NCBI GenBank assembly: GCA_963070105.1
Contig: OY718807.1
Coordinates: 5,057,001 to 5,121,000, forward strand
Reading direction: 5' to 3'
Source of the DNA: Litomosoides sigmodontis
Lineage: Eukaryota > Nematoda > Chromadorea > Rhabditida > Onchocercidae
DNA: 64,000 bases
The notes under the pieces were generated by a model. That model worked only from the letters and a program-made list of their open reading frames with translations. It did no database searches and had not been told where the DNA came from. A program made the position numbers and the translations under genes. Below, piece by piece: positions 25,410 to 39,300 of the stretch (positions are counted from its first letter, which is position 1; the number at the start of each line of letters is the position of its first letter).

Positions 25410-28400
25410 GATGATAATTTCAGGTGATGAAGTATTGGAGTGGAATGGTCGTCAACTACAAAATGCCACGTATGATCAAGTGTATGATACGATAAATTTA
25501 TCAAGGAATGATGCGCAGGTTGAGCTGATCGTCTCACGTTCATTAAGGTAGTAAACTTCCTAACTTCACGTATTTAAAAGTGAAATTATACGGCAATTAA
25601 AGAAAACGTGTCCGACAATTTTGAACTTATTAATCCAATCTTCTTTTGTCGTTTCACAAACTAATTAATTACTTTCTCATTCATTTCTTCTCTAAGCCTA
25701 ATTCGCTCTCTGATAATACTCCGACAATTGCTAATAATACATTTCTCTGATAATACATTGGTAATTTAACATCTTCACTGTTGTCCTATTAATACATAAA
25801 CATTTTCATTTCATTGCCTCCAATCTTAGGCAGAATATATGTTTAAAAGCTATTGAAATTTCATTCAGTCATTCATGCATACTTCACTTGCCACTCGAAT
25901 TGCTCTTAGAGCTCTGATTTTAGATGCTTATAGGACGTTTTCAATTTTGTTAATTTTGTTTGTAATGCGATGAAATTAACTAGCACACACAGCTATCGAT
26001 CGATCTGAGCAATGCTGGTGGTAACTTTGGGGAAGATTAAGTACATTGATGTAGGAAGAGAGAAAGCGGAATTGCATTTGTGGATGGATATCTCGTCGAA
26101 CTGCTACTTCATTATCGAGAATTGGAATTTATGAGGACTTCCTTTAAGAGAAGCATTAAGGAAAGAGAGAGGGAGGGAGGTAGGAAGAGAGAGAAGAAAA
26201 AATAAGTGAAAGGCAGTGAGTGTACGAATCGTATTACATCCATTTTCCTCATTCCAATAATTCATTAATTTCTTTTTTTATTTTCTAATTTTATCCTCCA
26301 ATTATAAGTGATACTTTCTCTTTACGTATGAAAAATTTTAATTGTTGAACGTTTTGTAGCGCACCGGGTGGGGATGATTTCCTAAATGTGCAACGGATGC
26401 TACCGAATCCGGCATTTCTTCCAAGCGGTTAGTGCTATTGCTAATGCTCGAAAAAAGCGAAACATAGTAATTATAATTTAAATTATCAATAAAAATATTA
26501 AAATTGCGTCTTAAAAAAGCGATGGTTCAATTTTATTATTAATTACTTATTATAAACGGTAAATACAACTAACTTGAGTTATTAATCCTCGTCGTAACAA
26601 CTGTGCATTACGATCAATTCAAATCCCACATGTTATCATAATTGATCATTTCTGCTTTCAAACATAATCTCTGTTGGTAACTAGTTTACAAATGAAAGTC
26701 ATAGGGTAACAAAAAAGCGATCCGTTAATTTAAAATTCGATTGATTAAAATAGCGGTCGAACATTTACGAAGAAAATGACAGTGATAACAATGTTATAAC
26801 AGAAAATTTAATTTTAATTAATCGAAATGGAATATATAAATTTGAGGTATTTTATTAAATCATTTCACATTTGATAAGAGGATGCTAAATTTTTTGAAAT
26901 ATTCTGAAAAAGGATATTTATCCTATTCCCTTTTTTTGCCTTCCTTTTGTTCCTTGTTAAATGAGTGCAATTTAAAGATTTCATTAACATAATTGGTTTT
27001 TTTTTTAAATCTTATTCATGGCATTAAATGTAGGAGGATCAGGAATCGGTGATTACTATCTAAGCAATTCGCTAGAATCAAGCGGCTTTTCGCATTTGCA
27101 ATCCGGAACAACTTCACCGCATACGCAGCCTTTTATTAACGCGCCCTCAAATTACCATCCTTCCCTAATATGCAAAGCAACTGCCGACTCGTCCGTGTAC
27201 GACACCGCGGGTAATTACTACTCACATCAGTGATACGCGAACTGATATTAATATCAGTTCTTTTCTCACGTATTTCGATAGATACCAAGTGAAGTAAACT
27301 AGTTTAGTGTAATTAAATTGTGCGGGCATATTGGCAAAATTGGATAAGGTAATTTCTCGTCAAATTTATTATGTCAAAGTGAAATTCCTTGTTTTCCTCG
27401 CTGCAAATGCTACCTAATGTTAATTAAGCATCTTTTGAAGATTGAAGTGGAAAAGGAATACAAATATATGAAAGTATTGGACTAATAGTATCCAAATTTA
27501 ACTCACAAAGTTATCATATGTTTAGGTTCGTCGAGAGTAATTGCATGTGATGACTACTGCAGAAGGGAATTTGGCAGAGGACAGATCTTCGGCGGAATTG
27601 AGGTAAATTACCATTGTACTATCTGGGAGATACGATGAATTCTCCAAGTGAAAAGGAGAGCCAAAATTAGTCTTCCAGCAATTCACAGATTCCCTTCGTG
27701 CATCACATGAAGATTCTGGCGCGAATCAGTTGGTTATTCACCTACCGTTTCAGATTTCCTTATATTACGGTGCTGTAGAAAGACAACTTGTAGTCACCGT
27801 AAGACACGCAATAGACTTACCTCCTCGACCAGATGGTGCCGCACGTAATCCCTACGTCAAATTATTTCTGTTGCCGGATCGAAGTGAGAAAAGTCGTCGG
27901 CAGTCTGCGGTACTCGTAGAAACATGCAATCCAATTTGGAATGAACCGTTTTACTACCACGGACTTACCAAGGCAATGCTAATGGAACGTGTTCTGGAGG
28001 TTTTTCTTCTCCTTCCCCTTTCTTATTTTCAAAATTTTCAAGAGAACCGACAATCGAATTAGCAATGTCATCATAGATTATCAACAATTAGTTTCGAAAT
28101 TATTTAAATTTCAAGAACCTCCGTATTTAACGGTGAATTTTATTAAATATCAATTGGATATGTTGTACGGAAGTAATCAGACAGATTTTTTATTTTATTG
28201 CTGTTGAAAAATCCTATTGCATTACATTAAGTGGAAATTAGTTTTTCGTAATTGCATTAAAAACCTTTTAATTATTTTAAGCATATTTTAAGGTGACAGT
28301 ATGGGATTACGATCAGTATGAAGCGAATTCATTTATGGGTGAAGTATTGATCGATTTTACAATTGCTCAGCTAGACGATGAGCCATTTTTGTATACATTG

Positions 28401-31400
28401 GTTGATATGCACGAAGATAATCCACTTAGGGCGGTTGGTTCAAAATTTTTGTAAAATTAATTAAACTCAACAAATGTACAAGTTAGATGATGGTAGTTTC
28501 AGAAGATACAGCAACGTCGTCTCAATATCTATCACGCATCTCCACGTTCACAAAACGAAGCAGGAGGACCATATATGAATATTCATCAAAAAGGAGGTTT
28601 GTATGAACGTTATTATGGTTTAGAAAGGAAGTGCTATTAGTCTTATCATTATCATTTTCAGTCACTAATTACACGACTACTTATGAAGCGTATCAACCTG
28701 TATCACGACAGGTATCATTTAACGTTATTATTTATTAAGCAATGGCAATTACCAATCCACATTATTACATTTACAACCAGTGGTTGTTAAATCCTCTCTA
28801 AAAAATGAGTATTATTCCCATTTTTTCAAATATATTCTTCACAAGAAAAATTTCCTTAAATAGATTTTCTGTTTATAAGAAGTATAATTTGGACCATTCA
28901 TTGACTTTATGATAATGTATTCGCAGCACAAAACTTAAGAAAATTACTTGTACGAGTTTAAGACATAAGGAAACAGTTTGTTATTATTAGACGAATTTTT
29001 GGACGATAAGTATTCTAAAGCTTTAGCTTCTAATAATAAAAGTTTTCATTTAATTAAAATTTAGCAGCGTATGACGCATTCAAATTACGGGATCCGTCAA
29101 TCACGGACGTGTGACCGAAGTGGAACACGGACTAATGAAGACTGGGTAGCGATATATCCATCGGGATACTTATCTGACCACGGTTACAGCAATGAAATGC
29201 CTATGCGTTACTCACATCGAGAACGACGACCACGATCTGCTACAGCTATGCGTCCATGTAGCTATTCTAAGTGCTTGTGATTATTCCATACAATGCATTA
29301 TAGCTGACGGCAATCTAGAATGTTATCATCGAACCAACAATTTCATTCTCCTGAAAATATGACATTTAATTTACTGGAACTTTCCCATTATTCGATATAT
29401 CACAAAAAGTTTTTAGCAGAAAAGATTCCATGTCATTTCGTTGATTATCAATAGCAATTTGTTTGAATTTTGAAATATTTTGCAACATTCCAGTAGCGGA
29501 ATTATCTTCAAAACTTTAATTTCTTTTAAAAGCTTTTTTTTTCACGCCAAGAAGTTTTGGTTTTGCTTACAGTGTCAGATATGCAAACTAACAATCGAAA
29601 TTTGCCGCCAGCACCGTGGGTTGCAGATGAGGGCGATGGTCAACAGATGGCTGTAGCAGTTCCAAATTCGAGTTCTGTTTTAAAATATTTTTCTTTCTGT
29701 TAAAGAATATCTTTGAAGATAATTTAATCAAGCTGATACGATTGTTTGGAATTAATTTTGTGCAGCATAATTGTAGCACACGCACAAACACGATTTCCTC
29801 GAGATCCACGATCACCTGGTGAACGATTAAGGTTGGAAGCAATGCATGAACAACAACCTGGATATGGAAGTGATGGATCGGAAACAATAAGTATACATTC
29901 AGCACAGAGTGTGCCTGCACGGTATAGATATATCATAACGTAAATTAAAATATATGAACGTGAGTTGTTTAAGATTTTACGCAATGTCGTTTGGAAATGA
30001 TGTGGCACAAAACCACAAAGTAACTTACAACTTAATATATGTTTATTAAAGTATTAATGCCTAATATAATTGCAATGAAAATACGAGTGATTCTAAATTG
30101 AAATTCATTTTTCGTAAAGGCAGTCAATGCGACATATAACTAATGGTGAAAGTGAGCAGGTAAGTGTGAATCAACAAATGGATGATAACGTAGAAGAGTA
30201 TATCGAGGAAGGAGCTATAAGTGATTCTATGATAGCTAAAGGAGGCATTGCCACAGCCACCAAAGATCGGAAGAAAAGTTTGATGACAAGGCTTATTCCG
30301 GGTAGAAATGCTCCACTTGGTAAGCTCCTTAGACATATTAATGAGCTAATAAGGTCTTTAGGAGATCTGATGATAAGTAGCTCATCAGTGGTCGAGAGAA
30401 AAATCAGTATTTCTCTCATTACGTCCTTTCGCTTTTAAATGAAAACGAAATTATATCTTTCACATTTTTAGTGCAGTTTTTTTTTTTACTTATTTTCCAA
30501 TGGTATTTCTCATCACTTCCGTTATTTTTGGAGAAGGCAAAAGGACAGGATTTCAACGATCAGAAGAAGTAGGTATACCGGAAGGTCTAACTGTACCCGG
30601 TGAAACACCTTTCATGCAGCAAACTTCGAAGGAATCAACAGATTCATCTCACAGTGATAAGTTAGTCATTTGCGGTGGTAATTTATTTTTATTTTTCTAC
30701 TTGGAGGTCAATTTGAATTTTGTTATTAATTTAAAAGAAAACAATGCACACTGAATCGAACAGAAATGAAGGATGATGCTATTTTAAACTTTTACGATCA
30801 ACCATTAATGTGAGAATGAAAATTGAACAGTATGATTTACTTCAATTTCAGCTGGGGACCTATTTTGACCGATGGTCCATTGGGTAGTTTTGTTGAGAGC
30901 TTAGGACCTGGCCAGGTGAGTTAATTCTTTCAATTGCTGCTACTTGATATTTATCGTAAGAAGTAATAACTTACGTCATCAAGTGATTAATTGGACTAAA
31001 TAGTAGTTGTTGTTTTGCAGGTTGTGGGCCGACAAGTTTTAGCAAGTCCTGTGCTTGGTGAAATACAGATCGGTATAGCGACTGACAGAGCAGGCATTGA
31101 TGTCGAAATTATTCGTGCTAAAAATCTTGTTGTCAAACCAGGTGTGAAGGTTAATCCAGGTATTACTATGATTATTATTCCTTAAAAAGCATGTAAATGT
31201 ATGTTTCTTTGGTGGAAAGAATTTTTATGTTATCACAAACAAATATGCAATTAACATTTCGAGATTTTTAAAATTTTCAAATAAAATGAAACAAAATTGC
31301 CTGAAATGTTTATGGAAATTTTTGAATATTTATTAAAATAAAAGGCTTTAACTTTACGTTTATTCAGTTAGGCAATTTTTTCAGCTCCATATGTGAAGGT

Positions 31401-31931
31401 ATACCTGTTAGAAGGTAAACAATGCATAGCTAAAGCAAAAACACGTGCGATAAGAAGGACCACTACACCAGTTTTTCAACAACATATTGTTTTCTCTGAG
31501 ACACCACGGAGGAAAATGCTTCAGGTTGTCTAATAATTTAAACTGGAATTAGTAAATAATTGATTGCGATGGTTATTATCCAGTACAACCTCTCGCCTTC
31601 CTAAATTAACTCTAAGTGATTTGAAGCTTTGTTTGTCGGATGTAAACATAGATTGCATGTAAAAATAGAAGATAGTAGTAATGATTAACTGAAAATTTGA
31701 AATAAATGAGTGAAGAAATTAGTGTTAATTACTATTTAGATAACAGTTATGGCTGATTATGGTCGAATGGAGCGAAAATCATTCATGGGTATTGCACAAA
31801 TCCGGTTGGATGATTTAGAATTGAGTGCTGAACCGATGGTCGGTTGGTACAAGTTGTACCACAGCTCAAGTTTAGCTGGTACCGGGCCAGTTCATAAGGA
31901 CAGTGATACAAGTTTTGAGATTAAACAATGA
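16351..31931 (+). CDS. unc-10: UNC-10/RIM (Rab3-interacting molecule), presynaptic active-zone scaffold
   Basis: Complete gene, about 32 exons and roughly 1,370 aa. The N-terminus PPMPDLSHLSAEERQIIEEV is the RIM Rab3-binding helix. A RIM-type zinc finger follows, with four CxxC pairs (CQIC, CFYC, CARC, CSLC), in exons 17114-17318 and 18039-18160. Then comes a Ser/Gln-rich linker (18965-23353). The PDZ domain (23518-25547) starts HPVTWQP and carries LGLKVVGG and GDEVLEWNG. C2A (27754-28433) has PRPDGAARNPYVKLFLLPDR, an Arg/Ser linker follows, and C2B (31021-31931) ends with FMGIAQI...GWYKLYHS. RIM tethers vesicles through Rab3, primes them with UNC-13 and organises calcium channels. Other exons: 16351-16466, 18965-19232, 19431-19711, 19956-20024, 20250-20348, 20487-20534, 21141-21258, 21387-21460, 21832-21935, 22082-22126, 23235-23353, 26360-26427, 27034-27210, 27526-27602, 28503-28596, 28662-28711, 29065-29257, 30120-30319, 30537-30660, 30852-30915. 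The join between 29573-29652 and about 29766-29921 is uncertain, as is the donor at 20534 (alternative 20557). Confidence 0.95.
18505..18576. repeat. Imperfect inverted repeat in an unc-10 intron
   Basis: Arms 18505-18526 and 18554-18576 are complementary (CAAAATTATTAAAATCACCTCA and its near reverse complement). The 27-base loop carries a short tandem AAAACTTCGTT motif. It could form a hairpin in the pre-mRNA. Confidence 0.8.
20386..20430. repeat. (CT)n(AT)n microsatellite in an unc-10 intron
   Basis: A CT run to 20410 is followed by an AT run to 20430. It lies in the intron between exons 20250-20348 and 20487-20534. Confidence 0.95.
25375..25405. repeat. (AG)n tract just upstream of a PDZ exon acceptor
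   Basis: About 15 AG units end 18 bases before the TTTCAG acceptor used by the PDZ exon 25424-25547. Polypurine sequence full of AG dinucleotides in this position is unusual for a 3' splice site. Confidence 0.95.
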
Positions 31932-33291
31932 TTTGGTCTTATCATGCAACTATTTTTACAAGCCTTCTTGTTTTCTTTCTTTCCTGGTTTCATTTATTGT
32001 AAGTGACAGTTATTTCATTCATTTTCCTGTAAAATGAAAGTATAAGATATTCGAGTTTTATTATACATTTTAATATATACTGTAATGAATATCGTACAAT
32101 AATTGTTTTATCATTCCTTTTTCTTACAGCATCCATAACATCACTGATAATCTCAACTCCCAGTGTATGCGGTAAACTTACTTCGCCATAGAACTAACAG
32201 AGTAAAAATGAACTTAAATAACATTTCATTATTAGCAGTAAAACAAAACTTCATTCCATTCATTTGCAGAAATGTACAGTTAACTTCTCATTTATCTCGA
32301 AACCGCTTCTTTTGTATGAAAGTTAAATCGAGAAATACATAAAGCCTCGAAAATTTCACAGTAGAAAAAAAATAGATGAGCCATTCCGGAAAATTCTTTG
32401 AGAGAGATAAATAAAACCAGCATTGTCGTCGGCTTGTTTGATAATTTAAAAATATCGGTTGTATGCAAAATGAAATTCCTTTCAGTCAAATATCATTGCT
32501 GCTAAATATATTTCGCAGTTGCAACACTAACTGAAAATATCGCAGACATTTACGCAAAACAATCATTGCATTAACAAAAAGTCCTTGATTTTTTTTCCAC
32601 CGTAGCGATAATTCTGCAAAATTTTTTCATACACTTTATGTGTTCGTTACGGTTGGAAGTGTTACTGAACGTGATTATTAGTTGTACTTCATGAATATCA
32701 ACTCATGGAGAGAATATTGCCCAGTGAACTTCATCGCAAAAAGAAAAAAAATTCATAAATCTCTATGCGCTATACAGAAATCATCATTCCACTTTAAAGC
32801 GTTCAATTTAGACGAGCTAACCGCAGATTTCACAATACTTTGTAGCCTTTTTCCCCACGGAAATTTCCTTCTATAAACTCATAAATCAATGTTTTCTTCT
32901 GTAGCAGAACTGCTTAGGAGATTTGCCACGCAGAGTTCGCATAAACAACCTTTTTTCCAAAATTCATCTTCAGAGGAAATTATAGGTATAAAGTACACGA
33001 GGTGCGAAGTAAGCCAAAAAAGCAATAGAAATTATTTGCAAAATAATACATCTATCTTACGATGGTAATCCTGTATAAAAACAAACCGCTATAAGCGATT
33101 TAAACACTGCTTTCTAACAGCGAGTGTATAAATCTTATCCACTAAAAATCAGAAAATCAACAAACCAGACAAATTAGCTTCTTATGAAATCCCTATTTTA
33201 ACAACTTTTGAAAATCTTAATTCTTTTCAGCGGAAAAACACAGAAAGCGCGAAATAGTGGTACAGCAATGTGATAACTATGAGATCAACAA
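31932..33291. other. Convergent intergenic region between unc-10 and the unknown minus-strand gene
   Basis: Contains the 3' UTRs of two genes transcribed towards each other. No strong polyadenylation signal was seen soon after the unc-10 stop; an AATAAA occurs only at about 32410-32415. Short frames at 32292-32489 and 32682-32876 lack support. Confidence 0.5.
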
Positions 33292-35100
33292 TTACAACCG
33301 TTTCTTCTTCGGATGGGTACCTTGTGCCACCATAACATTTGCTTCCTGAGATGATCGTTTTGTAGCATTTTTAATTGCGTGAGGATTTACGAGAGCCTCA
33401 TCTTCTTCCATTTGATCCTCGTCAATTTCAGCCTCTTCCAGCGAAGTCGAACAATCCTCACCACTTTCAAATCGTTCACCTTTCTCATTCGTATCTTCCT
33501 CACAATAATGCTGACATCAAAATAAAATTAATAAAGCTGAAGAATTAAAAACCATGCAAATCGATCGCTGTTCATATTTTATCTAACATTAGATTAAAAA
33601 ATTTTTCAAAATTTGGATAAAACAGACAGCCGAGAGCCTTGCCGCGCTTCGTCCTTCTTTGAAAAGGAAAAACATTTACCATGTTACAACAGGTAAAAGG
33701 TCGTGATTTTCCGTGAACCGAATTTTCTTCTGGATTAATTACGTCCACGATATATAACGATGCACTCATCAAAGCAAGCAACCCACACAAAAGGTGATAC
33801 CTAACAGATCATAACCTTACATTGGACAGGGTTGACTGTAGCTGCTGTTTCGGTTCCCATAAAGCATTTCGCACAAAGCTTCTTGCTGCTCGTTGATTCA
33901 AGCAAGGTGCTGCCTTTCGTTCTTCTAGCTGTTTTAACCGTCCCATATATTCTTTCGTTCGATTCTAAACACTTCTAGGTCAATTTATAAAATCTTGTCC
34001 TTATCCACATAAGAACTGAATATTACATGGAAAGAAGGTAGAGAAAAAAGCTTTAAATAAATGTTTAAAATAAATTAGCAGTAATGATAAAGCTCGCAAA
34101 AGTTTTGCAAAATGTTGATAAAGAAATTAAGTTGATAAATCAGCTAACTATTTCATTCTGCAGAAGCTCATTATCCTTTGGTTTTTGTCCATGAGTACAG
34201 AGAAGCATCCAATATAGGGAATTAATCACAAACACGGACATCAAATCAATTTCTAACTTTTCTAGAGGCGGTCTCTAGAATTTTTTATGTATAAAAAATC
34301 CAAGCAACAAAAATTCTCTGAAAGTTTTAACAATAATCAAATTGTTCAAAATCATACCTGTCAAAGCTAAAAAATCAATTGAGACTGTCAGCTACCAGAC
34401 TCAAAAGTGGACACAATGCGATCCAATGAAACAGAGGAGAAAAAAAAGCGGAAGAAGAATGGTAAAAAGAGTTGAAGTTTTAACAAATTTGAGGGAGATT
34501 TAACAAATTTAACAAATCAGGTGCTGACCTATTGCAAAAATGATGCGACCTCGGCGATGAGGCTATCGAGACAAGGACTTGGTGTAGTATGCGTACTACA
34601 AAAGAGGCGCTGACTCATCAAGAGCTGACTGAAGGCAGTCAGTAAGCTAATTTAATGGAATCCAATGACATACTAAACAGTTCTTCCTCACTGAAAACAG
34701 ACAATGTGCGACCGTCCACTTCAGATAGTGTAAATGCATGTAGTGCGTGGGTGAGAGAACTTTGGCACGGGTAACTGATACCTAGTGAACAAGAAGGATC
34801 AAAATATCATAAACTATCCACTACCTGATAGTGATGAGTAACGACAGGAAAGGGAAAGAATAGAATAAATACTACAAAACACTAATGAAGCGTAGTGCCT
34901 GTCACCCTTCGACAATTAGATAAATCATGTAAGCATTATGTATGCATCATTGATGAAAGATTAAAAGGATAGGAAGAAACCTGCGTGTTCTCTTCCAGAG
35001 AATTCGAAAAGTGCTTCTGGTAGGTATCTTCCAGGATTGTTAACGCTTCGTGAAACCTCCGCAGTTGCTCAACAACTTCTGGTGGTATCGGATCACTCAT
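33292..35100 (-). CDS. Small acidic, probably nuclear protein of unknown family
   Basis: Three exons joined in phase 0 (35100-34981, 33964-33821, 33510-33292) encode 160 aa, with all donors and acceptors consensus-like. The N-terminal half is predicted helical (MSDPIPPEVVEQLRRFHEAL..., then NRTKEYMGRLKQLEERKAA). The middle holds ARSFVRNALWEPKQQLQ. The last exon is strongly acidic (EEAEIDEDQMEEDEA) and ends in a basic HPKKKRL, a classical monopartite nuclear-localisation-like motif at the very C-terminus. No family was recognised with confidence. A small subunit of a nuclear complex is a guess from this composition. The ATG lies eight bases after a TTTTCAG acceptor, suggesting trans-splicing, and the gene is divergent from the Sec16 gene. 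Confidence 0.8.
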
Positions 35101-35118
35101 CGCTGATCCTGAAAATAA
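35101..35118 (-). promoter_or_regulatory. Probable trans-splice acceptor of the 160-aa gene
   Basis: On the minus strand, TTATTTTCAG ends at 35109 and is followed by eight bases and the ATG. TTTTCAG is the nematode acceptor consensus, and no upstream in-frame coding exon is evident. Confidence 0.6.
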
Positions 35119-36310
35119 CAAAATGCAGCCTGGTAGGGGTCACCCGAGCAAATTATTAAGCCAACTTTCACACCAATCATATACAACACGAACCAATCAA
35201 CAAACCCCTAAAGGACAACGCCAAAACAAAAACCCGTTCAATATGTAAACCACACAAAGCGATCCGCGAAATACCTGCACAACGGAGAAGACGGGGGTTT
35301 GAGTTGCTACATTACCGGCGGTCGACTAGTCGAAGGGGTATTGCTGATGTGTTGGATTTTAGTGTTCCTATTCTGAAATTTCATGTTCTCAACTGAAAGC
35401 TGTAAAGTGTAGTTCACGTAAGGAAGCGCACACGAGAACGTTTTACACGGATATACCGTATAATACATGCTTCATTCATCTAACGAAATGTAACTGAAGG
35501 ATGGTGTGGTGTTTGTTTCATTTCCGTATGATAGCGCAAGCGATAAGCATTCTTGACCTGTAGGCATGGCGATGTCAGCGTTACCTTCAGATTAACATTT
35601 AGATCCTGTACTTCGAAAAAGTGGTTTTCCGTTGAAATAATTTACTGCAGGCAGTTGCTTGTATTTCTTTTATATATTTATTCTTATTATCCAAATTTTT
35701 TAAAAATATATAAATGGCGAAATAACTTCCTGTGTTTTAGCTAACGTTCAGTGTTTCTTCAGTCGGTCTGTTGGAAGTTCCATCGTTCGTTTGTCACTTC
35801 TACCATTAGTGGAGAATTGTCACTGTTTAAAGAATGTGATGAGTTCGGTTTGTGATGCGTTGAACAGACTATCCTTTTAATGCTTCTCCTTATATTGCGA
35901 TATAAATTTGCCGAATAAGTTGATATAAGCGAATAACAAATGTGTACATGAATGTGTATGAATACACGAACACTCATTTAACATTTTGCTATTGTTATAA
36001 AAAGCGGGAATACGTGAAACCTTTGGAAGTTTTCAGAGTCATGTCATGTCCTCTCATTCAATTCATTCCTTTGTTAGTATTTGTCAGTGATCATTGATTG
36101 AATCAGAACAGTTTTCAAATATTTTTGAAACCGAAATGTTTTTTAATCTACATATTATCATTAAAAGTGTTCACAACAAGTGTCAGTTAAGCTGTAAAAT
36201 TTCTCAATTTTTATATTGTCACGTGTACGTTTGGTTTCCCTGCACGTCACTTTTTCTTTCAGATTTATTACACAGTTAAGTTTTAGACTAGTTCATGCAT
36301 ATTCTTGCGG
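35119..36310. other. Divergent promoter region between the 160-aa gene and Sec16
   Basis: About 1.2 kb separates two start codons on opposite strands, so both promoters should lie here. A TTTTTCTTTCAG acceptor ends at 36262 on the plus strand, a likely trans-splice site for the Sec16 transcript with a 48-base leader before the ATG. No TATA-like or other element can be assigned with confidence. Confidence 0.5.
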
Positions 36311-39300
36311 ATGTCGCAGTTTTATTGGCAGTTGCAAGCAAATACACAGCAGCAAGCAAAAGGTGGCGATAAATGGAGTTGTGTTAGCTTAACGAATGAT
36401 AATACCAACGAAGAGTTGCGACAGCAACGAGAACCGTACTGGTGGCATCAGCAGAATGTTAGAGCTCATATTCATTTAAAAGAATTCATCATCTGCATTG
36501 TAGTTGATCCACGGTTCAACAAGTTTTAAAGGGTTAATCACTTTCATTCATGGAGTTCATGTGAGCTGTGCATTCAATGGATTCATCTTAGCTTCCGATT
36601 ATTTAGTTTAAATGTGGGAAGGAATTGCTTTGTAATTTCAAATCAGGGTCCTAAAAAGAGATATGCTGTAATGGAATGATAATTCAGAAGCAAAAAATAC
36701 ACATGAATAACATAATTTCGATTTGGTCTTTCAGCAGATTGGAACGGACCCATATAGCGCGGCAGCATTTGAAGGTTTTCGAGCATCCTCCGGTGTTGGT
36801 AATCGTACGAAAAGTTGGCAAACATCTACAGAACATGACAGTTGTAGCACATTTGTCACTCAACAACAGTCAGAACAAATTTCTGTGGTTAGTGTTTCTG
36901 TAATGGAAAAAGGATTGCTTAAACAGATTTACGCTCTAATCTGATGAGTGATGGTTAGATGTTGCAATGGAGCGTTAATTGCGAAGTGTTTTTTAAACTT
37001 AGACTTTGTAATTTCACTGTGTCTTTTGAAATCCAAGAAAAAACAGCTTTAGCTGAAATATATGAAGGGCGAAATAAATGATATTCTTTTGGTGTTCATG
37101 AACCGATTTTGGATTCGGAACATGACATTGCTGGTCATGATGCAAAAGCCCAGTGCTTACCCTTTTGCTTTAGATTTCTGGTTTCGTAATATTGCATTAA
37201 TAACGTTTTTGAAATATAAAAATTTTGATCAATACTTGAAACAATTTCTGCAGAAAGTACTTGGCGAAGAATATAATAGTCAACGTGCTAACATGGAACT
37301 GGATCCTGGTGATAATGCGGAAGGTATCAATTTGACTTTTCAACAATAAGCATGGCAAATGTTTCTTAATCTGCTATAGCATAAGGCATCATTATTACAT
37401 AAATTAGAGCAATAATTTCTTATGTAAGGTAGCAAAGACTTTTTCAATTTATTTGATTAATTAATCGTGAGATTAGGCTTACAATACAGTTTTTGTACTT
37501 TTTTACGCCGCATTCAAGTGCAGTGTGGAAAGCAATAATTGTATTAACGGATAGATATTTCAGGCAATATGACAGCAGATACATTTCTACCAGCTGGAAA
37601 GGAACGAGTAGTAAGTGAGGTAAACATCAAGTATTTCCTACTTCAGAAGATCGTTAGGAGGATGAAATCGAGCAGAATGGATAATATTGATTTAATAATT
37701 TTCAGGCTGGAAGCGGTACACCAGTAGTAGCAGTAGCTCAGATCATTCCTATAACAACATCTACTGCTACTGCAACAGAGACATCGTTTTCCGGTAACGT
37801 TTTGTCCTGTAACCAAGCATTTCCGGCAGCTGTTTCCTCTTCTGCAAACATTGCTGAAGTTGATCCTGTTTCTAACCATAACTCCTTCGGTAAATTCTTA
37901 CTCCAATTGCTTCCACTTACCAATATCAAATATATTCATTGCTCATGACACGCTGATCTGAAGTGAAGCTGGTACTGTAAACTGGTTTTTGGATGTTATT
38001 ATTTACTTATGGGCTGCAATAAATGCACTTATGGTAATCTCCGTTATCGATTTTAAAGTTGTGGTAATTGAAGGAATCCCTGTGAATCGTGTTGCTCCAT
38101 CTATCTCACCTGTTGGAAGTAGTGCTTGCTGCAGTCCATTATTATTGCTTGAAGAAACTGGTGAAACACAAAACGCTGTCGCTATTGATAGGACACAAGC
38201 TGATTCGGACATCATATCCCTAACAAAATCTCATCAGCCAGATCCTTCAATGATTCTAACTGAAGGACAGCAACACGTAAGCTTTAAGGTTATCAAAATG
38301 AACAGCAGCAAAGAAACTTGATCAAATTAATGACATACATAATGTAATTTTTAGACTACGGACAGTGCATCTAATCAGCTAACGAAGGAGGTCGATGACA
38401 CCTTCAATTCGCTTCCAACTGATAATTTTGAGGGGACACAAGAACAGAATGAATTGAGACAAATTTTAACGAAGGTCACTGCCTTGTATATTTCTAAATC
38501 AGAACAGCAACATATCTCTCAGCACTGAATTTTTAGTAGTCATGCTATAGGTTCCGGTCGCCATTCTTTCTTTAAACTAACCTAAGCTTGAATCTCCCTT
38601 TCTTAGAGAGGTCAATGCGCTATATTCGATAATGATGTAATTAAGCGTACACCTATTTTCTCTTCTTTTCCATATGTTATTTTATTTTCAGGATTATGAG
38701 GAGCATAACACTGTGATAATGACATCAGCAGAACAGTCCACAGGTTCAACTGCACCTAAAGATTTCCTCAGTAGACCTACCGAAATGCATAAGGATTCTA
38801 AAAATGTTCGAGATCGATATCGCTTTATCCGCCAGCAGTTTGTTTTTTTTGCTCCTATTCATCACTCCTCGGTAGCATGAACTATGAAATGCAAAGCATT
38901 TCGAATTTGTTTGCACGTTTATTCGTTTATTATTGTTATTATTTCTATCGTTTATATTAAGATACCCTGAAGTAATCAGACGATTGGATCGCGTGAAAAT
39001 GGAAACCCATAGCTCAGACTGGCGTTCGATGCAGAAAGCTTCATTAGGAGAAGTTAACGAAAGTTCTTATAGGTAATGTGATATAATGAAAAACTTTTGA
39101 AGTGAAAAATTATGCCATTACTATATGGCCACTCAGTTAAATTCATCTTGTGATGATCACTTTATTAACTACTTGGTGCGGAGCACAGTGATCGATATAT
39201 CGCAGTGTTTTTTTATACCTGCAATCTGATTTCTTTCTGTGTTTCGTGATTAATTTCTCATTCACATTTAAAAATCGAGGTTGAGTTTATCGCAAATTTT

